Positions 1 to 6,988 of a stretch of 26,025 nucleotides of DNA are shown piece by piece (the first letter of the stretch is position 1; each line of letters opens with the position of its first letter). The notes under the pieces were generated by a model. The model was not told the origin of the DNA. It made no database searches and saw only the letters and a program-made list of their open reading frames with translations. Source of the DNA: JAWXBM01 sp034440115. Lineage in GTDB: Bacteria > Pseudomonadota > Gammaproteobacteria > Xanthomonadales > SZUA-36. Location of the stretch: the NCBI GenBank assembly GCA_034440115.1, contig JAWXBM010000175.1, positions 1-26,025 of the forward strand, given 5' to 3'. Made by a program: the position numbers and the translations under genes.

Positions 1-17
1 ACCAAGGAGAAGGGTTG

Positions 18-1430
18 ATGAACAACATACTCCCGGCAGAAATCGCCCATTGGCTGATTCAGGCCAGCTACTTTGTAGCGGCGGTGCTGTTTATTTATGG
101 CTTGAAAAAAATGAGTCATCCGCGCACCGCGCGCAGCGGCATTGTCTGGGCCGGTATCGGTATGGTGGTCGCTACCGTCATTACCTACCTCGAACCCGCG
201 ATGCACAACTATGTGCTCATGACCAGCGCCATCCTGCTGGGCGGCGTCATCGCCTGGTGGTCCGGTCGCAAGGTGGCCATGACCGATATGCCGCAGATGA
301 TCGCGCTGTACAACGGCATGGGTGGCGGCTCGGCTGCAGCCATTGCGGCAGTTGAGTTATTGCGTGTACTGAATGGTTCAGGTTTAACCCACGATGCCTT
401 TGCAGCACGAGAGCTGGCTGTTATCGGCGCGTTGATCGGTACCATTGCTTTCTCCGGATCCTTGATCGCCTTTGCCAAACTGCAGGGCATCATGAAAAAG
501 GTCTACCGCTTCCCGGGACAACAGATTTTCAATGCCGTGTTGTTCGTGGCGCTGATCGTTCTGGGCTTTATGCTGGCCCGTACCGAGTTCTCCAGCACCG
601 AGTTCTATTTGTTCTTCGGCCTCGCCCTGCTGATCGGCGTGTTTATGACGGTGCCGATTGGTGGCGCCGATATGCCGGTGGTGATATCCCTGTACAACGC
701 TTTGACTGGTCTGGCGGTTGGTCTGGAAGGCTTCGTATTGCAGAATCCGGCCATGATGATTGCCGGTATTGTGGTGGGTTCGGCTGGTACCTTGCTCACG
801 CAGTTGATGGCCAGGGCCATGAACCGACCCATCAGCAACGTGTTGTTCTCCGGCTTTGGCACCGGTGATGACGGCGGTGGAAGCATGGAAGTCAGCGGCA
901 GTATGAAAGCCATCAACGCCAGCGACGCAGCCATTACCATGGCCTATGCCGAAAAAGTCATCATCATTCCCGGTTACGGCATGGCCGTTGCCCAGGCCCA
1001 GCACAAAATCTGGGAACTGGTGCAGTTGCTGCAGAGCAAGGGCGTTAAAGTCAGTTTCGCCATCCATCCGGTGGCCGGTCGCATGCCTGGCCACATGAAC
1101 GTGTTGCTGGCCGAGGCTGGCGTGCCTTATGACCTGATCTATGATCTGGAAGACATCAACAGTCAGTTCCCCACCACCGACGTCGCGCTGGTCATTGGTG
1201 CCAATGATGTGGTCAATCCGGCGGCGCGCAAGGACAAGTCCAGTCCCATTTACGGCATGCCGATTCTGGACGCCGACAAAGCCAAAAACGTAGTGATTAT
1301 CAAGCGCGGCCAGGGTACCGGCTTCTCCGGCATCGAAAATCTGTTGTTCTTCGAAGAAAACACCCGCATGTGCTACGGCGATGCGCAGGATGTAGCGCAG
1401 AAGCTGATTGCCGGTGTCAAAGCGGTCTGA
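18..1430 (+). CDS. pntB: NAD(P) transhydrogenase subunit beta
   Basis: This is the membrane subunit of proton-translocating transhydrogenase, which moves hydride between NADH and NADP+ using the proton gradient. The 470-aa product has the usual length. About residues 1-280 are a run of hydrophobic helices including the conserved block MIALYNGMGGGSAAA. About residues 300-470 form the NADP-binding domain III, with PGYGMAVAQAQ, HPVAGRMPGHMNVLLAEA and GANDVVNPAA all recognisable. I chose the ATG at 18 rather than the TTG at 15 because an AAGGAGAAGGG ribosome site lies just upstream. A TGA at 16-18 overlaps this ATG, so the end of an upstream pntA-type gene could be coupled here, but only 17 bases are visible. 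It is probably the last gene of a pnt operon. Identity is very secure. Confidence 0.97.
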   Translation: MNNILPAEIAHWLIQASYFVAAVLFIYGLKKMSHPRTARSGIVWAGIGMVVATVITYLEPAMHNYVLMTSAILLGGVIAWWSGRKVAMTDMPQMIALYNGMGGGSAAAIAAVELLRVLNGSGLTHDAFAARELAVIGALIGTIAFSGSLIAFAKLQGIMKKVYRFPGQQIFNAVLFVALIVLGFMLARTEFSSTEFYLFFGLALLIGVFMTVPIGGADMPVVISLYNALTGLAVGLEGFVLQNPAMMIAGIVVGSAGTLLTQLMARAMNRPISNVLFSGFGTGDDGGGSMEVSGSMKAINASDAAITMAYAEKVIIIPGYGMAVAQAQHKIWELVQLLQSKGVKVSFAIHPVAGRMPGHMNVLLAEAGVPYDLIYDLEDINSQFPTTDVALVIGANDVVNPAARKDKSSPIYGMPILDADKAKNVVIIKRGQGTGFSGIENLLFFEENTRMCYGDAQDVAQKLIAGVKAV

Positions 1431-1460
1431 GCAATCTGACATGCAGGTTTCATGAGTTGA

Positions 1461-1487
1461 GGCCCCGGTATCGGAGCCCTTTACTTT
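1461..1487 (+). terminator. Possible weak terminator after pntB
   Basis: An imperfect stem (GGCCCCG pairing with CGGAGCC at 1472-1478, one mismatch, four-base loop) is followed by a short, broken T-rich stretch, CTTTACTTT. It lies between the pntB stop and the promoter of the next gene, where a terminator is expected. The tract is not a clean U-run, so this is tentative. Confidence 0.35.
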
Positions 1488-1493
1488 GGACTC

Positions 1494-1522
1494 TTGAAAT
1501 TAGTGTACTAGTGATGTATAAC
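1494..1522 (+). promoter_or_regulatory. Sigma-70-type promoter for the lipoprotein gene
   Basis: TTGAAA at 1494-1499 and TATAAC at 1517-1522 are separated by 17 bases, five of six matches to consensus in each box. The predicted transcript would start near 1529, leaving a leader of about 27 bases that contains the AGGA ribosome site at 1544-1547 before the ATG at 1556. It is the best-looking housekeeping promoter I found in the window. Confidence 0.7.
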
Positions 1523-1555
1523 ACCTTGACACAAGATCAGCCCAGGATAATCAAC

Positions 1556-3340
1556 ATGAAGCTTGCACGACTTTTGCCCCTGTTATTGATTTCTACCTTG
1601 GCCATTTCCGCCTGCGGTAAAGACGAAACCACTGATGCTGCTGCCGGCAGCAGTTCCAAAAATAACCTGTTGACTCTGGTACCAGCCAACACACCTTACC
1701 TCGGCGGTTCTCTGGCGCCAGTGCCCGATACCATCATTGACAGCTATCTGAAACGCTTTGAGCCTGCGCTAACCAGTCTGCAAGTTGAATTAAACAAGGC
1801 CAAATTGCAGAGAGAGGCCAATCCGGACGAATTGGCCGACGACCCGGCAGCGCGTATTGCACATGTCGTATTGCTGGAACTGGATGGCAAATTGAATCGC
1901 GCCGGGCTGGAAAGTCTGGGTTTCGATATCTCATCCCAGAGCGTGGTCTACGGCATGAGCGCGTTTCCGGTCGCGCGCATGAGCCTTTCTGACGCAGCCA
2001 CTTTGCGCGCCACGGTGCAACGCGTTTTGGACAGCGCCGAGGTTAAAGTGCCGTCCCATGAGTTCCAGGGACAGTCCTATTGGCGCTTTATTCCTGAAAT
2101 GCACGATTACGATGAAAACGGCGATGTGGTTATTGATGGCGACGAGAAAACTGACGATCCCGCCGATGCAATCGGATTTTATTTAGCCATCCTGGAAGAT
2201 CACATGGTCCTGGGAATGCTTCCGGTATTTGCCGAATCATCCTTTTTGCCTGCATTGCTGGCATTGGAGAAGCCTGCTTCATCAAGCGCTGAAAGCACGC
2301 TGATGGATATCAATCGGAGATTTGCTTACACCCCGCATGGCTCAGGTGTAATCGACTTCCAGAAACTGGCCGATGAAATCACCAACCCGGACTCAATGGC
2401 TGGACAGTTTGTAAGTCGCTCCGGGCATGATTTGGCAGAGCTCAATACGGATCAGTGCCGCCAGGAAATCAACACCATCATCGCCCATACGCCTCGTGCC
2501 TATTCGGGCATCAAGGAATTCAGCGAAACGTTGGTGGGTAGCCAGATAGTTGTGGAAAACGAGTCCTCCCTGGCTGCTGAATTAGTCAAACTGGTTGCAG
2601 ATGTGCCTGTCGCCAATGCCAAATCTTCTTTCCTGGCCGAATTTGCTCTGGGGATTAAGACCGGCCCTTTGCGTGATTTTCTGCGCAGCAAAACCACTGC
2701 CATCATTGAACAGCCATATCAGTGTGCAGTATTAGCGCAGGTGAATGAGCAGGCTCAAAATGCGAATGACCAACTGAACCAACCCCTGCCTCCATTGGTG
2801 AACAACCTGCTCGGCCTGAGGGTAGCCATCAGTCGTTTTGGTCGCGGCCAATCGGCCCCTGAATCGGCTGAGGGATTGATCGCATTGCATGTTACCCAAC
2901 CGGAAATGCTGATTGGCATGGCGCAAATGCTGCTACCCAACCTGGCTGACCTGAATATGGCTGCTGGTGAGCCTGCCGTTCGGGTTCCCGCCGATATGAT
3001 TCCCATGCCTGACCTGGTGCTGTACGCGGCGCAGAGTACATCAGCGATTGGTATTTCCGTCGGAGAAGGTGAGCAGAATGCACTGCTCGATTTTATCAAC
3101 CAGGCAGGCAAGGCCAACGGTACATTCCTGTCGGTCAATTACGACATGGCCACCTACATGGATATAACCGGACAAATGGGCGCGGATGATTCCGTTGACG
3201 ACAAGCATTTCAACGCCAGTAACATTGCGAAGCAATTTCAAGAAGTGCAAAAGCAGGTTATGGATCGCAGTGATACGCGCTTGAGCTTCACCAAGGATGG
3301 TTTTGTAATGGACTCGAAGTTGAGCTTCAAAAATCCCTGA
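1556..3340 (+). CDS. Uncharacterised outer-membrane-type lipoprotein, 594 aa
   Basis: I do not recognise a named family. The N-terminus is a clear lipoprotein signal: basic MKLAR, a hydrophobic core, then lipobox ISAC with the lipidated Cys at residue 20. Gly follows at +2, which does not match the inner-membrane retention signal, so outer-membrane sorting is likely. A Ser/Ala-rich linker precedes a long, apparently soluble domain. Residues 184-197 form an acidic Asp/Asn/Gly-rich stretch (DYDENGDVVIDGDE) resembling a calcium-binding loop, but without perfect EF-hand spacing. Cys residues in the middle (QCRQE, YQCAV) could form a disulfide. I chose the ATG at 1556 because it has AGGA upstream and begins a signal peptide; the open frame runs back to 1370, but the extra residues look non-coding. 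The gene has its own promoter and terminator, so it is probably transcribed alone. Confidence 0.88.
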   Translation: MKLARLLPLLLISTLAISACGKDETTDAAAGSSSKNNLLTLVPANTPYLGGSLAPVPDTIIDSYLKRFEPALTSLQVELNKAKLQREANPDELADDPAARIAHVVLLELDGKLNRAGLESLGFDISSQSVVYGMSAFPVARMSLSDAATLRATVQRVLDSAEVKVPSHEFQGQSYWRFIPEMHDYDENGDVVIDGDEKTDDPADAIGFYLAILEDHMVLGMLPVFAESSFLPALLALEKPASSSAESTLMDINRRFAYTPHGSGVIDFQKLADEITNPDSMAGQFVSRSGHDLAELNTDQCRQEINTIIAHTPRAYSGIKEFSETLVGSQIVVENESSLAAELVKLVADVPVANAKSSFLAEFALGIKTGPLRDFLRSKTTAIIEQPYQCAVLAQVNEQAQNANDQLNQPLPPLVNNLLGLRVAISRFGRGQSAPESAEGLIALHVTQPEMLIGMAQMLLPNLADLNMAAGEPAVRVPADMIPMPDLVLYAAQSTSAIGISVGEGEQNALLDFINQAGKANGTFLSVNYDMATYMDITGQMGADDSVDDKHFNASNIAKQFQEVQKQVMDRSDTRLSFTKDGFVMDSKLSFKNP

Positions 3341-3359
3341 AAGCCAGCAAGTCCAGGGA

Positions 3360-3391
3360 GCGTCACGGCAAAGCTGCCGTGAGGCTTTTTT
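3360..3391 (+). terminator. Rho-independent terminator of the lipoprotein gene
   Basis: A perfect 8-bp stem (TCACGGCA at 3363-3370 pairing with TGCCGTGA at 3375-3382) with loop AAGC can extend by two G-C pairs past one mismatch. It is followed by six T residues at 3386-3391. It begins 20 bases after the stop codon, the textbook arrangement. Confidence 0.9.
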
Positions 3392-3450
3392 CGCAGGTCA
3401 GAGTGATCTCGGCTTGATGGTTTAGCGCACACGAAGCCTGGAGATTCGCC

Positions 3451-3545
3451 CGCTGGCGGCAAGGGCATCCAATCCCGGGCCTTGGCCCTCGGCTTCCCTC
3501 GGCCCTCGGCTGCGTTTACGGGACCGGATGCCCTTGCCGTCAGCG
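3451..3545. repeat. Long imperfect inverted repeat with a triplicated CCTCGGC core
   Basis: Arms at 3451-3477 and 3519-3545 pair at 24 of 27 positions. The outer 20 bases carry a single mismatch, which would be G-U in RNA. The 41-base centre contains CCTCGGC three times, at 3487, 3497 and 3504. It sits in the 250-bp gap between the convergent lipoprotein and AMP nucleosidase genes, past the lipoprotein terminator. There is no T-run on either strand, so it is not a standard intrinsic terminator. The shape suggests a mobile palindromic repeat or a strong RNA hairpin; no gene is visible in 3392-3591. Confidence 0.8.
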
Positions 3546-3591
3546 TGCTTCCGATCGTTTAAGTTGCGTCAAACCCAGGTGGCGAACAGCC

Positions 3592-4365
3592 TCAATAACG
3601 AAAATGCTTGATCTTCTCGCCCTTCAAGCCCAACTCCGTCATCGCCTCGATGCCAATCTTCAAGTGCAGGCCGACCCAATCTTGGGTAACCTTCTTGTCC
3701 GATTCCTCGGTTTTCACACCATCCGGCGTGACCGGTACGTCCGATACCAGCAACAAAGCACCGCGTGAAATTTCGTTGGCATGGCCGACAATAAATAAAG
3801 TCGCGGTTTCCATATCGATGCCAATACAGGTCATGTCATGCAGCATCTGGTGGAAGTCTTCATCGTGCTCCCACACCCGCCGATTGGTGGTATAGATCAC
3901 ACCAGAACGGTAGTCGACGCCGTGTTCCAGAATCTTGTCGGAAACAAATTTGTGCAGTTTGAATGAGGGCAAGGCCGGCACATGCGGGTGGAAATAGTCG
4001 TCGCTGGTACCCTCACCACGAATGGCCGCAATGGGCAGGATAAAATGGCCAATTTCGGTGGATTTCTTCAAGCCGCCGCATTTACCCAGGAATAACACAC
4101 CCTTGGGAGCTACGGCCGTCAACAGGTCCATGATGGTGGCTGCCTGGCTGGAACCCATGCCGAAGTTGATGATGGTCAGACCATCAGCATTCGTCGCCGC
4201 CTGCATGGCCCGGTCTTCACCGTAAATTTCGCAATCGAACTGCTCGGCAAACTGTTTAACGTAGTTACGAAAGTTGGTCAGCAGAATGTACTCGCCAAAT
4301 TTGTCCAGTGGCATGCCGGTATAACGCGGCAACCAATTGCGGGTGATTTCAAGCTTGGTGAGCAT
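3592..4365 (-). CDS. AMP nucleosidase-like protein, short form
   Basis: Predicted to cleave the N-glycosidic bond of AMP (to adenine and ribose 5-phosphate) or a related nucleotide. The 257 residues match the catalytic, purine-nucleoside-phosphorylase-like fold of Amn. Visible blocks are INFGMGSSQAATIMDLL, GVLFLGKCGGLKK, YFHPHVPALPS, IGIDMETATLF and LLVSDVPVTPDGVKT. The E. coli enzyme is about 480 aa with an extra N-terminal regulatory domain that is absent here, so this resembles the short Amn-like group (TIGR01721 type, from memory). I start at the ATG at 4365, with GGAG at 4372-4375, rather than the TTG at 4377. It lies downstream of hda on the same strand beyond a REP pair, and its own promoter is not obvious. 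The substrate could differ from AMP. Confidence 0.88.
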   Translation of the reverse strand: MLTKLEITRNWLPRYTGMPLDKFGEYILLTNFRNYVKQFAEQFDCEIYGEDRAMQAATNADGLTIINFGMGSSQAATIMDLLTAVAPKGVLFLGKCGGLKKSTEIGHFILPIAAIRGEGTSDDYFHPHVPALPSFKLHKFVSDKILEHGVDYRSGVIYTTNRRVWEHDEDFHQMLHDMTCIGIDMETATLFIVGHANEISRGALLLVSDVPVTPDGVKTEESDKKVTQDWVGLHLKIGIEAMTELGLKGEKIKHFRY

Positions 4366-4437
4366 AGCTAACTCCAAAGATGTTGCGCACGGCAGTTGTA
4401 AAGATGGTTGTGTGCGGCAGCTGATGCATTATTGCAT

Positions 4438-4495
4438 GGAGGGGGCCGCCTTGCGGCCGATCAACCTCTCAATCGCGCGCACAGCGCGCTCCTAC
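4438..4495. repeat. Pair of inverted REP sequences (BIME-like element)
   Basis: On the plus strand GGAG (4438-4441) is followed by a stem GGCCGC-CTT-GCGGCC (4444-4458) and then GATCAA. On the minus strand GTAG (4495-4492) is followed by a stem GCGCGC-TGT-GCGCGC (4489-4475) and then GATTGA. The two units align base for base in layout and face each other, the usual form of a bacterial interspersed mosaic element. The GTAGGAGC head resembles pseudomonad REPs. The TAG at 4494-4492 is also the stop codon of hda. No REP-associated transposase lies in this window. Confidence 0.8.
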
Positions 4496-5220
4496 AGTCG
4501 ATCTTCCGCAGAGGCTGATTGCAACACTTCCCTGGCCAAAGGCACGGTGATTTTGCGTTTGGCAGATAAGGCCGCTTGGCGCAGGGCCTCCAGCCTTTTC
4601 AGCAAAGCAGGCAGGTTGCGTGAACCGCGATTCAACAGATAGTTCTGCACATCTTCCGGCAACTGCATGTCATGGGCCGTGGCCCAGCGCTGCATGACTT
4701 CGGCTTTGCCTTGGTCATCCAGGGGGTGCAGTTGCAATCGCAAACCCCAGGCCAGGCGCGAGGCCAGATCAGGCAAACTGAAATTCAGCGCTGAAAGCGG
4801 CGTACTGCTGCTGGCCAGCAGGCTGCCGCCCTGCTCGCGCAGGTGGTTGAAGCAATGAAACAGGGCTTCTTCCCAACTCCTCTGGCCTGCACACAGGTCG
4901 ATATCGTCCACGCAGACCAGGTCCATGTGGTCCAGGTCGGCCAGCCCTGCTGCGGCTTGTTCCGGTAAACGCCCGGGGGCGATATAAAAGGCTTGCCGAT
5001 CCTGCTGGCTGGCGCGGTTGCAGGCCGCATTCAGCAAATGGGTTTTACCACTGCCGGCTGGCCCGCTGAGAAACAAACAATGCCCGCCGGAACTGGCCAG
5101 TTTTTGCATGGTATCAAGCACTGCGGCATTTTCACCGGTAACGAAATCTTCGAACCGATCCGGGCGACGCGCTTCCAGTGGCAAAAGTATCTGCTTGGGG
5201 ATTTGCTTGGCATCAGGCAT
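4492..5220 (-). CDS. hda: DnaA regulatory inactivator Hda
   Basis: Hda works with the DNA-loaded sliding clamp to stimulate ATP hydrolysis by DnaA and so prevent re-initiation of replication. The 242-aa length is usual. QILLPL at residues 10-15 matches the clamp-binding motif near the Hda N-terminus. Walker A GPAGSGKT is at 53-60, and Walker B LVCVDDID is at about 101-108 with Asp105-Asp106. The remaining AAA+ sequence is DnaA-like, and the DnaA DNA-binding domain is absent. The ATG at 5220 directly abuts the perM stop codon (TGA then ATG), so translation is probably coupled. The stop is a TAG contributed by a REP element, implying the tail of the gene touches the repeat insertion point. perM-hda adjacency is common in gammaproteobacteria. 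Confidence 0.95.
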   Translation of the reverse strand: MPDAKQIPKQILLPLEARRPDRFEDFVTGENAAVLDTMQKLASSGGHCLFLSGPAGSGKTHLLNAACNRASQQDRQAFYIAPGRLPEQAAAGLADLDHMDLVCVDDIDLCAGQRSWEEALFHCFNHLREQGGSLLASSSTPLSALNFSLPDLASRLAWGLRLQLHPLDDQGKAEVMQRWATAHDMQLPEDVQNYLLNRGSRNLPALLKRLEALRQAALSAKRKITVPLAREVLQSASAEDRL

Positions 5221-6366
5221 TCAGTTCTTGTTCTCTACCTGGAGCTCGGTTTGCTCGTCGACGGCCGTTGCTGCCTCCCCAGCACATACCTGAGGCGCAT
5301 GAAACAAATGACTGGCACGGTATTGCCCATCGGCATAGCGCAGCAACACATTAAGCGCGGAAGCCACCGGCAGGGCCAACAGAATGCCGAGGAAGCCGAA
5401 TAACTGCCCACCGGCCAGCACCGCGAAAATCACTGCTACAGGATGCAAACCCACCTTGTCGCCGACCAGATTGGGCGTCAGCACCATGCCTTCCAGGCTC
5501 TGTCCCACAACAAATACTGCCAGTACCAGCAAGGGGTGCACAAGATCCTGGAACTGGAAAAACGCGGCAAGCAAAGCAGCCACCACGCCCACCAGCGTGC
5601 CGAGATAAGGAACAATGCTCAGAACGCCGGCCAACATGCCGATGGCGAAGGCCAGGTCCAACCCGATGGCCCACAAGCCGAAGGTATAGATCAGTCCCAG
5701 CGACATCATTACCATGAACTGGCCGCGGATGAATGCCCCGAGAGTAACGTCGATTTCCCTGGCCAGGACGCTGACAGTGGGTTCAATTGCCGACGGTAAC
5801 AACTTGCGAATACCGGCCACCATGTGATCCCAGTCGCGCAGCAGGTAAAACGTCACAACCGGCACCAGCACAAAATTCAACAGCCAGCTCACCACCACCT
5901 GGCCTCCGGCCGATACCGAGCCCAGCACATTGACGCCGGCACTGGCTAATTCACTCCAGTAGGTTTGCACCATCGTGGTGAGGCTGACTGCGTCCAGGTT
6001 CGGGAATTTCACTCCCAGTTCGCCTTCCACCCAGGGTATGGCCTTATCAGCAAACCAGGCCATTATCGCCGGCATACGCTCGATCAAATGCCGGATTTGC
6101 TCCAGGGTGTTGGGAATAACGATCAGCAGCAGGGCCAGAATCAGCAAGCTCATCAGCAGGAAAACAATGCTGACGGCCAGCCTACGGCCAAGCGTCCAAC
6201 TGCGCAGCTTCACCTGTTGCAGCCGGTCGACCAGTGGATCGCCGAGGTAGGCCAGGCCAGCCGCCAAGGCAAATGGGGTGATTACCGGTGCCAGCCGGTA
6301 AACCAGCCACAACAGCACGACCAACAAAATCACTACCCACAGAATGCGTGCATCATTCCTCAACAC
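5221..6366 (-). CDS. AI-2E family transporter / PerM-like permease
   Basis: Integral membrane protein of the AI-2E transporter superfamily (PerM/YdiK type). Members have been linked to autoinducer-2 export or to ion/proton exchange, and the substrate here is unknown. Hydrophobic helices begin at ILWVVILLVVLLWLVYRL. The conserved region TPFALAAGLAYLGDPLVDRL follows, and the C-terminal half holds the family block GMLAGVLSIVPYLGTLVG and a terminal helix pair. Length is about 380 aa, as expected. The start is uncertain: GTG at 6366 (chosen) and TTG at 6363 both follow AAGGAG at 6371-6376, while the frame stays open to a TTG at 6399. The GTG overlaps the preceding phosphatidyltransferase gene by 14 bases. 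The tail after the last helix is polar and acidic. Confidence 0.9.
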   Translation of the reverse strand: MLRNDARILWVVILLVVLLWLVYRLAPVITPFALAAGLAYLGDPLVDRLQQVKLRSWTLGRRLAVSIVFLLMSLLILALLLIVIPNTLEQIRHLIERMPAIMAWFADKAIPWVEGELGVKFPNLDAVSLTTMVQTYWSELASAGVNVLGSVSAGGQVVVSWLLNFVLVPVVTFYLLRDWDHMVAGIRKLLPSAIEPTVSVLAREIDVTLGAFIRGQFMVMMSLGLIYTFGLWAIGLDLAFAIGMLAGVLSIVPYLGTLVGVVAALLAAFFQFQDLVHPLLVLAVFVVGQSLEGMVLTPNLVGDKVGLHPVAVIFAVLAGGQLFGFLGILLALPVASALNVLLRYADGQYRASHLFHAPQVCAGEAATAVDEQTELQVENKN

Positions 6367-6988
6367 TGTTCTCCTTGCTCGTCGGCACAGTTTTTTCAAG
6401 TGCCTGTCTTTGTCTGATTGCCTTCGCCGACCAGACCATCACATATTGCGCTCCAGACAGTACCGTAGTCACTGCCACAATAACGATCAGCCCGCTTATC
6501 CAGGGCCCGTCAAATCGGTGGAAAGCCAATGACAGCATGACACAGACCACCAGCACAATCTGGAACAGGGTGTTCCATTTGCTCAAGGTGCTGGGTGTGG
6601 CCTTGGTGATTTGCGCCACGTAGTTATGAAAGTACCAGGCACCGCAGATAATCAGCAGGTCACGGAATACCATCAGGGCCACCAGCCAGACCGGCAAATA
6701 ACCCAGCCATGTCAGAGTGAGGCTGACGCTAACCAACATCAGCTTGTCAGCCAATGGATCCAGCACACCACCGAAATGGGTCATCCAGCCAAAACGACGT
6801 GCCAGATAGCCATCCAGCAAATCACTGATACCGGCACAAAAAGCCACCACAAAGGCGCTGCGATAGGAGCCGGTCAGCAACAGAAAGACAATGGGCCCTA
6901 CCGACAACATGCGGAACAGTGTCAGGGTGTTGGGAAGTAAATTTAGTCTCATGGGCAGTCTCATGGGCAGTCTCATGGGCAGACTCAT
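6353..6988 (-). CDS. CDP-alcohol phosphatidyltransferase (PgsA or cardiolipin-synthase type)
   Basis: Membrane enzyme that joins a CDP-diacylglycerol phosphatidyl group to an alcohol in phospholipid synthesis. The signature D-G-x2-A-R-x8-G-x3-D-x3-D is complete in DGYLARRFG...GGVLDPLAD. Several hydrophobic helices fill the 211 residues. It could be phosphatidylglycerophosphate synthase (PgsA). However, the stretch TPSTLSKWNTLFQIVLV looks more like the eukaryotic-type cardiolipin synthase of this family, so I give no symbol. The first 15 residues are an unusual MRLP repeat encoded by 12-bp tandem units, with in-frame ATGs at 6988, 6976, 6964 and 6952. The ATG at 6988 forms an ATGA overlap with the DUF2066 stop, favouring it as the start, though a later ATG is possible. 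Confidence 0.92.
   Translation of the reverse strand: MSLPMRLPMRLPMRLNLLPNTLTLFRMLSVGPIVFLLLTGSYRSAFVVAFCAGISDLLDGYLARRFGWMTHFGGVLDPLADKLMLVSVSLTLTWLGYLPVWLVALMVFRDLLIICGAWYFHNYVAQITKATPSTLSKWNTLFQIVLVVCVMLSLAFHRFDGPWISGLIVIVAVTTVLSGAQYVMVWSAKAIRQRQALEKTVPTSKENSVEE
6941..6988 (-). repeat. Four 12-bp tandem units at the start of the phosphatidyltransferase gene
   Basis: Units at 6988-6977, 6976-6965, 6964-6953 and 6952-6941 each begin with ATG and follow the pattern ATGAGACTGCCC. The first differs at one base and the fourth only in its last four. The period is a multiple of three, so gain or loss of a unit keeps the frame and changes only the number of MRLP repeats and start codons. Confidence 0.92.

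Noticed and set aside
384..1442. Long minus-strand open frame (352 codons) opposite pntB
   Set aside because: Composition is His/Gln/Gly-rich with no recognisable motif, and it lies entirely opposite a certain gene; it is a shadow of GC-biased codon use.
3487..3510. CCTCGGC triplet considered as a CRISPR or integration site
   Set aside because: Units are 7 bases with spacings of 0-3; there are no spacers, cas genes or integrase.
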